Below are positions 7,083 to 11,892 of a DNA stretch of 11,892 nt, piece by piece. Position 1 is the stretch's first letter, and every line of letters begins with the position of its first letter. Source of the stretch: JAQVWU01 sp964628455 (GTDB lineage Bacteria; Bacillota; Clostridia; Oscillospirales; CAG-272). The notes beneath the pieces are model-generated. The model was not told where the DNA came from, made no database searches, and was given only the letters and a program-made list of their open reading frames with translations. The position numbers and the translations under genes are program-made. The stretch spans positions 1 through 11,892 of the forward strand of contig CAZVPD010000124.1 of NCBI GenBank assembly GCA_964628455.1. The letters run 5' to 3'.

Positions 7083-8579
7083 TTATTGATCCCAGACATT
7101 GAGAATACTGTTTCGGATCTGTTTGTATCTGCCGTATTTATCCGCGTAAAAATCCTTGGTCCTGTCGTCGGGATAGCATGTTTCCCCGAACCTGACAAAA
7201 ACTTTTGCTGCTTCGTGAAGATCCGCATACATGCCGACCGCGACTCCTGCCATCATGGCGCATCCCGCAGTTCCGGCCTGGTCATTTTTAACGGGTGTGA
7301 TCGACCGGCCGAGGATGTCCGCTTTCAGCTGGAGCCAGACCGGACTCGACGCGCCGCCCCCGGTCGCTTTAAGCGACGAGATACCGATACCGAAGTCGGA
7401 AAGCGATTCGATATTATACATCATCTCAAAGGTTAACCCTTCCATTGTGGCGCGGTATATATCGGGCACTGTCGTTTTCATCGTCATTCCCGTGAAAGTA
7501 CCTTTAGCGGAAGGAACCATATCGGGGGTCCCTCCGGCGCCCATATGATGGGGTATCACGATGACATCGGACGGTTCTTTGGGGCAGAGTTCATCGAGCA
7601 TGCGGTAAACGCTGATGCCGCGTGATTTCGCTTCGGGTTTCATATGGGACGCGAAACAATCGCGGAACCACTTCAGCAATACGCCGCCGGCCCAGTTGAA
7701 GGCATAGGTGACGTATTTGTCTTTTTCCGCGTGGGGTACACAGACGAAATTCCGGCCCGGAAATTCGCGGTTTCTGATTATTTTACCGAATACGGGCGTA
7801 ATGCATTCGACGGAGCCGGTGCCGTCTACCGCCTGACCTTCGTCGAGAACACCCGCGCCGACAGCTGCCGCTACCTGGTCCTGAGACGTATTGATGACCC
7901 TGATGCCTGCGGGGATACCGAGTGACAGCGCGACCGAAGGGAGAACATCGCCCACAACGGAACCGCAGGGAACCACTTCCGGCATCAGGTCCGCCGAAAT
8001 ACCTCCCGCGTCCAGAAGGTCGTTGTCCCAGCATTTGTCTTCGACGTTATAAGCCATTGTCCGGCAGGCCAAAGTGGCCGAGACTTTTGTTTCACCGGAC
8101 AATTTGAAACAGATAAAATCGCTGACCTGGAGAAATTTATACACATTTACCCGCACACCGGGTATGTTTTTGAGCGTCCACATGATCTTGGGAAGCGAAT
8201 ACATCGGGTCGGGCTTTTCACAGGTTACATACATGATACGCTCGTAACCGATCTTGCTGATCACAGCTTCGGTTTCGGGCATCCCGCGTTTATCGGTATA
8301 CATGATGAACCTGGAAAGGGTTTTCCCGTTTTTATCAACGGCCACTGTGGATTCACCGAAAGAAGTGACCGCAATGGCTTTGATTTCATTCCTATCCACT
8401 TTGGAAGCACAATCGGAAATGACTTCGCCGACGGATAAAAACATTTCATCCGCGTCCATATCGGCATGACCGGCTTCTGTTTTGTATTCACGGTAGGCTA
8501 TGGCAGCCATGGTTCCGTCGTCACGGTACGCCGCGCATTTGCAGCCTGTGCTTCCGACGTCCAGTCCAAGAAAAATCAT
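7083..8579 (-). CDS. FGGY-family carbohydrate kinase (xylulokinase-like)
   Basis: The protein is 498 aa, the usual FGGY length. The start at 8579-8577 is supported by AAGAGG (8591-8586) and by immediate entry into the phosphate-binding strand MIFLGLDVGSTGCK (1-14). Two actin-like ATPase domains are visible: SFGESTVAVDKNG (73-85), TSQDQVAAAVGAG (231-243) with the probable catalytic base Asp234, DGTGSVE (252-258), and the C-terminal ATP-binding signature GGGASSPVWLQLKADILGR (407-425) followed by AGTAGCAMMAG (435-445). The enzyme phosphorylates a ketose or polyol with ATP in the cytoplasm. Specificity within FGGY (xylulose, fuculose, rhamnulose, ribulose, glycerol) cannot be fixed by eye. It is the first gene of a two-gene minus-strand operon with the isomerase, and is transcribed from the symmetric divergent promoter region shared with the aldolase gene. 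Confidence 0.9.
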   Translation of the reverse strand: MIFLGLDVGSTGCKCAAYRDDGTMAAIAYREYKTEAGHADMDADEMFLSVGEVISDCASKVDRNEIKAIAVTSFGESTVAVDKNGKTLSRFIMYTDKRGMPETEAVISKIGYERIMYVTCEKPDPMYSLPKIMWTLKNIPGVRVNVYKFLQVSDFICFKLSGETKVSATLACRTMAYNVEDKCWDNDLLDAGGISADLMPEVVPCGSVVGDVLPSVALSLGIPAGIRVINTSQDQVAAAVGAGVLDEGQAVDGTGSVECITPVFGKIIRNREFPGRNFVCVPHAEKDKYVTYAFNWAGGVLLKWFRDCFASHMKPEAKSRGISVYRMLDELCPKEPSDVIVIPHHMGAGGTPDMVPSAKGTFTGMTMKTTVPDIYRATMEGLTFEMMYNIESLSDFGIGISSLKATGGGASSPVWLQLKADILGRSITPVKNDQAGTAGCAMMAGVAVGMYADLHEAAKVFVRFGETCYPDDRTKDFYADKYGRYKQIRNSILNVWDQ

Positions 8580-8620
8580 AAATAACCTCTTCATCAGACA
8601 TAAATTTAACAAAATGCGGT

Positions 8621-8649
8621 TTGACTTTTATGTATACCCATATTATAAT
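8621..8649 (+). promoter_or_regulatory. sigma-70-type promoter for the aldolase-HD operon
   Basis: On the plus strand, TTGACT (8621-8626) is followed by 17 nt and TATAAT (8644-8649), matching consensus at 11 of 12 positions. The predicted start is near 8656, about 37 nt before the aldolase ATG at 8693. Its -35 box lies downstream of the opposing kinase promoter's -10, so the two polymerase footprints must overlap. Confidence 0.85.
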
Positions 8650-8670
8650 GACTATTATAAAAGATGTCAA
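8642..8670 (-). promoter_or_regulatory. sigma-70-type promoter for the kinase-isomerase operon
   Basis: On the minus strand, TTGACA (8670-8665) is followed by exactly 17 nt and then TATAAT (8647-8642), a full match to the sigma-70/sigma-A consensus. The predicted transcription start is near 8635, leaving an untranslated leader of about 55 nt before the kinase start codon at 8579. The -10 box shares four base pairs with the -10 box of the opposing aldolase promoter. Confidence 0.85.
8643..8660. promoter_or_regulatory. candidate operator: 18-bp perfect inverted repeat
   Basis: TTATAAT (8643-8649), GACT, ATTATAA (8654-8660) is a perfect inverted repeat with 7-bp arms. It covers the aldolase -10 box and predicted start, and also part of the -10 box and spacer of the kinase promoter. 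Occupation by a dimeric regulator would block both. The arms are AT-only, so chance occurrence in an AT-rich promoter is a real alternative. No regulator gene is visible in the window. Confidence 0.45.
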
Positions 8671-8692
8671 GTATAAACCACAGGAGAACGAT

Positions 8693-9691
8693 ATGCCTAT
8701 TATAACGCAATATAATCGGGTAAAGGAAATATACGCCGCTGCCGCATCGCGCGGTTGGGTCATTCCGTGCATATGCAGCGAAAATCTGACCACTACGGAA
8801 GCGATTTATTCGGCTGCATCGGAATTCGCCGCCGATAACGGACTCGCGGGTGTTCCCGTAACGATTGCCATGACGGTACGCTACAGTCACCGGCCGCAGG
8901 CCGTTTATTATACGCATACACGAAACTGGGATATCGGACTCCGGCTGTTCCGTTCGGACGCGGAAATACTGTCGGAAGCTTTTCCCTCGGTTGACGCATT
9001 GATCCATCTGGACCATGTGCAGCACGACGACGACCTTGAACTTTTAAACCGGGACTTATCCGGTTATTCGTCGGTCATGTATGACGCGTCCGCACTGCCC
9101 TTTGAAGAAAATATAAAGAAGACCGCCGAATATACCCGGCGCATGAAAGGTAAAATCGTCATCGAAGGGGCGTGCGATGAAATTATGGATGCCGGAGGAT
9201 CCCTCCATAACGGAATAACAAAGCCTTCGGACGCGGAATACTACATGAAAGAGACCGGCGTGGATATGGTTGTCGCCAATCTCGGAACGGAACACCGCGC
9301 CTCCGCAAAGGATCTGATGTATCACGGCGATACGGCGCGTCAGATCAAAGAAAAGATAGGGACTAAAATAGTGTTGCACGGCACTTCCTCGGTCACAAAC
9401 GGGCAGATAACAAATCTTTTCGACGACGGAATATGTAAAGTGAATATCTGGACAGCACTGGAAAGGGACTCCGCTCCCGATATGCTCCGATTTATGGTGA
9501 AAAACGCATCGAAAATAGCCGGAACCGAGGAGGTCAACCGGCTTGTATCCGAAGGATATCTGAATGAAAAATGCAATACGGGTGAAAAAGCGTCCCTTGA
9601 ATATTTCACGCAGACTGCATTGAAAGAACCGGTGTTCGTAAAAATGAAAAAAACAGTCAGGGCGTATCTTGATTTATGGTATAAGCTTTAA
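8693..9691 (+). CDS. class II (zinc) aldolase, ketose-bisphosphate aldolase family (FbaA/GatY-like)
   Basis: The gene encodes 332 aa starting at ATG 8693, chosen because AGGAG (8682-8686) lies 6 nt upstream; the start at 8621 lies in the promoter. Class II aldolase landmarks are all present: HLDHVQHDDD (105-114) with catalytic Asp107 and zinc ligand His108, SSVMYDAS (126-133), IEGACDEI (157-164), NLGTEHR (196-202) with zinc ligand His201, KIVLHGTSSV (225-234) with zinc ligand His229, and DDGICKVNIWTALERD (244-259) for phosphate and substrate binding. The usual GT-x-HG is changed to GTEHR, which suggests a substrate other than fructose 1,6-bisphosphate. The reaction should be reversible cleavage of a ketose (bis)phosphate to DHAP plus an aldehyde. 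It diverges from the kinase gene and precedes the HD gene by 26 nt, so it is likely the aldolase of the same pathway. Confidence 0.88.
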   Translation: MPIITQYNRVKEIYAAAASRGWVIPCICSENLTTTEAIYSAASEFAADNGLAGVPVTIAMTVRYSHRPQAVYYTHTRNWDIGLRLFRSDAEILSEAFPSVDALIHLDHVQHDDDLELLNRDLSGYSSVMYDASALPFEENIKKTAEYTRRMKGKIVIEGACDEIMDAGGSLHNGITKPSDAEYYMKETGVDMVVANLGTEHRASAKDLMYHGDTARQIKEKIGTKIVLHGTSSVTNGQITNLFDDGICKVNIWTALERDSAPDMLRFMVKNASKIAGTEEVNRLVSEGYLNEKCNTGEKASLEYFTQTALKEPVFVKMKKTVRAYLDLWYKL

Positions 9692-9717
9692 TAAAGCGGA
9701 AATACGGGTATAACCAA

Positions 9718-10377
9718 GTGTTAACATATGATTTGGTAAAGAACAACGAAGCGGTGCGTCTTTATATCAAAAAAGCCGATGAAGCACTCGGTGCACTGGG
9801 CTATACGGAACACAGTTTTGCTCATGTCACAAAAGTAGCCGTCACAGCCGAATATATTCTGACAACACTCGGTTATTCGAAATCGGAATGCGAAATAGCC
9901 ATGATTGCCGCTTTTCTGCATGACATAGGCAATCTGATCAACAGAATCGACCACGCGCAGAGCGGAGCCATCATGGCATTCAGGATACTCGATCACCTGA
10001 ATGCGTCTCCCGATGAAATTGCGGTCATCATCGGAGCGATAGGCAACCATGACGAAGCGACGGCAGTCGCGGTTTCGCCTGCTGCGGCAGCGCTGATCCT
10101 TGCCGATAAAACGGACGTTCGCGTATCACGCGTCCGCAATAAAGACGTCGGCACTTTTGACATACATGACCGCGTCAATTATTCGGTGAAACAGTCGGAA
10201 CTGAAAATATCAGAAGACAGGAAAACAATAGAGCTGAGGCTGCTTATTGACACGGCAGTCAGCTCGGTGATGGATTATTTTGAAATTTTCATAGGCCGGA
10301 TGATCCTGTGCCGTAAGGCCGCTGAGAAATTAGGCATGAAATTCAAGCTTGATATAAACGGCCAGCAGCTGCTTTAG
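9718..10377 (+). CDS. HD-domain protein, putative metal-dependent phosphohydrolase
   Basis: The protein is 219 aa. The start is taken as GTG 9718, with a weak CGGG (9705-9708) upstream; TTG 9733 is an in-frame alternative. The HD metal-binding pattern is complete: His36 (SFAHVTKVA), His68-Asp69 (FLHDIGN), His79 and His111-Asp112 (GNHDEAT), and Asp130 (LADKTDVRV). From family knowledge, HD proteins hydrolyse phosphomonoesters or phosphodiesters such as nucleotides and sugar phosphates. There is no membrane segment or sensor domain, and no GYP motif of cyclic-di-GMP phosphodiesterases. It is the second gene of the aldolase operon. A job as sugar-phosphate or nucleotide phosphatase linked to that pathway is inference. 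It ends at TAG, just before a terminator. Confidence 0.85.
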   Translation: MLTYDLVKNNEAVRLYIKKADEALGALGYTEHSFAHVTKVAVTAEYILTTLGYSKSECEIAMIAAFLHDIGNLINRIDHAQSGAIMAFRILDHLNASPDEIAVIIGAIGNHDEATAVAVSPAAAALILADKTDVRVSRVRNKDVGTFDIHDRVNYSVKQSELKISEDRKTIELRLLIDTAVSSVMDYFEIFIGRMILCRKAAEKLGMKFKLDINGQQLL

Positions 10378-10382
10378 TGCAG

Positions 10383-10433
10383 ATCAAAGACAGGGAGCGC
10401 GCGGATAAAAACCTCGCGGTCCCTGTTTTTGAT
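10383..10433. terminator. bidirectional intrinsic terminator between HD gene and glycosidase-like gene
   Basis: A long hairpin pairs ATCAAAGACAGGGA (10383-10396) with TCCCTGTTTTTGAT (10420-10433), with one G-T wobble. It continues inward through CGCG/CGCG and GG/CC with mismatches around the loop. The T-run of the right arm and the A-rich left arm allow it to act on both strands. It lies immediately between two convergent stops. Confidence 0.85.
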
Positions 10434-11417
10434 TTATCTGAAAAAGGACATGTTTTCCTTGCTGTAGGATAAAAAACCGCATCCGTCCGCGCCCGAGGCC
10501 CTTATACACGAAATGCTTTCCGACAGCCGGCCGTCTTCGATCTGAATGATCGGCATCAGCTTCGCCGCAAGTCCTTTTAGCGCAGCGCTTTCAGTGCGCA
10601 GCATTTCGGGTTCAAAACCGATAGAGAGAAGTTCATCCGGTGTCGATGCGTTTGTCTTCATCCCGAGAGACTGCCAGTCGATATCCAGCATAACCGCGGC
10701 GGCGGACCATTCATGGTTCAGACAGGCAGGTCCTTCGGCGTGCGGATAAGCGCGGTATAACATCGGCGCCAGAATATCAACATCCGTGACACGGTCCTGT
10801 CCCACATATTTTGCGAGCGACGCCGGGAAAATAAAAGCTCCGACCAGCAAACCGGCATCCGACTTTTTAATTTCACGAAAAGCATGTTCGAAATACTCTT
10901 TCATGGCGGCATTGCGGAATTCCGTCATGATCCGCAGACCGTCGGACCGGTGTCCGGTTTTATACATGAACCGCACCGATTCCAGGTCAAAACCCATTTT
11001 TTCCGCTCTCGCCGTGCAGCGGGGACAGAAGCATGTCCAAAACGAATCGCGTCCTTCGGATGACGCAAATGAAGCAAAACGTGCTCCGTCGGAAAATATA
11101 CCCTTGATACCCTTTGTTTTGGCTTTTTCTATGACTTTTCCGAGGTGAAAATCCGCAATTTCCGTGTCGCCGGGACATCCCGAACCGAACCATATGCGCT
11201 GCCGGCCTTCATAATCGACGGAAAGGTGCGTATCGTCAAAACCGCCGCGTCCGAATGCACCGTAACATAAATAAGCATCAAGGCTGTTTTTTGCGAGTAC
11301 CTCGACCTCGTATTCCGAAAAATTACCGGCGACAACAGCGTTCATACCGTGCGCTTTCATATCCGAAGCGAAACTTTCAATATGGGCGCTGTCCGCGCCG
11401 AACATATACATATACAT
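10434..11417 (-). CDS. TIM-barrel glycosyl-hydrolase-like protein (family uncertain)
   Basis: The protein is 327 aa. The start at 11417-11415 is chosen because GGAGG (11428-11424) lies 6 nt upstream; an ATG at 11483 would overlap the preceding gene and add 22 unlikely residues. Segments look like barrel strands ending in acidic or aromatic residues: KGIFSDGARF (105-114), LLVGAFIFP (190-198), DILAPMLYRAY (214-224), LMPIIQIEDG (287-296) and GADGCGFLSYS (309-319). A CFCPRC cluster (129-134) resembles the CxCxxC element found in several putative glycoside hydrolase barrels of the GHL type. No signal peptide or membrane segment is seen, so it should be cytoplasmic. I cannot assign catalytic acids with certainty; Asp110 and Glu294 are candidates. 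It follows the DUF4838 gene by 59 nt in the same direction, which points to glycan breakdown. Confidence 0.6.
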   Translation of the reverse strand: MYMYMFGADSAHIESFASDMKAHGMNAVVAGNFSEYEVEVLAKNSLDAYLCYGAFGRGGFDDTHLSVDYEGRQRIWFGSGCPGDTEIADFHLGKVIEKAKTKGIKGIFSDGARFASFASSEGRDSFWTCFCPRCTARAEKMGFDLESVRFMYKTGHRSDGLRIMTEFRNAAMKEYFEHAFREIKKSDAGLLVGAFIFPASLAKYVGQDRVTDVDILAPMLYRAYPHAEGPACLNHEWSAAAVMLDIDWQSLGMKTNASTPDELLSIGFEPEMLRTESAALKGLAAKLMPIIQIEDGRLSESISCIRASGADGCGFLSYSKENMSFFR

Positions 11418-11476
11418 AAAATGCCTCCGTATATCTGTCTGGATAGTATTGTTAAGTATGCCTTCTTCCGAGGGCG

Positions 11477-11892
11477 TCACCATTCCGACGGATCTTTTGC
11501 AAAGTCGATCTCCAAGGCTCCTTTCAGAACAGAACCTTCCCTGAGCGAGGAAACACCGTATTTCAGCAGGCGATCGTAAAAACGGCGGTTATAACAGGGA
11601 TCTTTCCTGATAAGCGCCTGATAATAACAAACCTGAATATACGACTTGTTTATACGGTCGCAGATCCGGTCATCGTCGGCTTTTGCAAGGGCTGCATTCC
11701 AAAGCCGTTCGGACTCTTCCCGGAAAACGGAATCGTAAGTTATGATTTCGGACGGGGTCGAATATATGCCGATGTGCCTGCATTTTACTCCTTCATGAAC
11801 GAGATCGATATAAGCCCTTATATTGCGCCAGCCCGCGCCGTAATATCCTTCGAGAAAATCATCCGTATGATTATTATATTCAATGTCCGTCA
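11477..11892 (-). CDS. DUF4838-family protein, C-terminal part (5' end outside window)
   Basis: The minus-strand frame is open from the right edge to TGA at 11479-11477, giving 137 residues. It has no internal start that fits the family. The residues DDFLEGYYGAGWRNIRAYID followed by LVHEGVKCRHIGIYSTP match the style of the C-terminal helical region of DUF4838 proteins, which usually read like 'GYYGxAxxYIRxYIDLLH'. The remaining part is helical and charged (VFREESERLWNAALAKA; RINKSYIQVCYYQALIRKD), as expected for this domain. DUF4838 proteins often carry an alpha-glucuronidase-like N-terminal domain and a TIM barrel, so a polysaccharide-related role is likely, but the catalytic part is not visible. 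The downstream barrel gene begins 59 nt after the stop. Confidence 0.72.
   Translation of the reverse strand, partial: TDIEYNNHTDDFLEGYYGAGWRNIRAYIDLVHEGVKCRHIGIYSTPSEIITYDSVFREESERLWNAALAKADDDRICDRINKSYIQVCYYQALIRKDPCYNRRFYDRLLKYGVSSLREGSVLKGALEIDFAKDPSEW

Noticed and set aside
7064..7228. 55-residue N-terminal extension of the isomerase
   Set aside because: It overlaps the end of the kinase gene in another frame, while a strong ribosome binding site lies just before the start at 7063.
8621..8692. N-terminal extension of the aldolase from ATG 8621
   Set aside because: This stretch is the promoter region, and the strong AGGAG at 8682-8686 points to ATG 8693, where family similarity begins.

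Overview
The window looks like a contig from an uncultured anaerobic bacterium, probably a gut or rumen member of the Clostridia or a relative. This is inferred from strong AGGAGG-type ribosome binding sites, tightly packed sugar-metabolism genes, and families common in such genomes (DUF1861, uroporphyrinogen-decarboxylase-like proteins, DUF4838, FucI-type isomerase). A run of 10 Ns at 2898-2907 shows it is a draft, possibly metagenomic, scaffold. Nothing in it looks mobile: I see no transposase, integrase, phage gene, CRISPR array, tRNA or rRNA.

Layout. Positions 1-5549 (+) hold one tightly spaced gene train: the 3' end of a DUF1861 (beta-propeller, glycosidase-like) gene; a URO-D-like gene broken by one in-frame TAA; a second, intact URO-D-like gene overlapping it by 4 nt; an alpha-phosphohexomutase (PgcA type) whose N-terminal region contains the N gap; and a pectate-lyase-3-type beta-helix protein with no signal peptide. 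The train ends at a bidirectional terminator (5599-5637), where it meets a convergent operon. That operon (8579 down to 5663, minus strand) encodes an FGGY-family sugar kinase followed by a FucI/AraA-type isomerase. Diverging from the kinase is a plus-strand pair (8693-10377): a class II, FbaA/GatY-type aldolase and an HD-domain phosphohydrolase. A second bidirectional terminator (10383-10433) separates this pair from a minus-strand pair entering from the right edge: the 3' end of a DUF4838 protein and a TIM-barrel, glycosidase-like protein.

How the genes may work together. Isomerase, kinase and aldolase form a complete aldose -> ketose -> ketose phosphate -> DHAP + aldehyde route, with the HD protein as a likely accessory phosphatase. 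The surrounding genes look like intracellular glycan processing; a GH130-like phosphorolytic step feeding the hexose-phosphate mutase is one possibility. No transporter or transcription factor is visible.

The most striking non-coding element is the 113-bp kinase/aldolase intergenic region. It holds two near-perfect sigma-70 promoters on opposite strands (TTGACT-17-TATAAT and TTGACA-17-TATAAT). Their -10 boxes overlap, and the pair is arranged with exact dyad symmetry about 8645.5, next to an 18-bp inverted repeat that could be an operator. The two halves of the sugar pathway therefore seem to be driven by one symmetric, mutually exclusive promoter switch.
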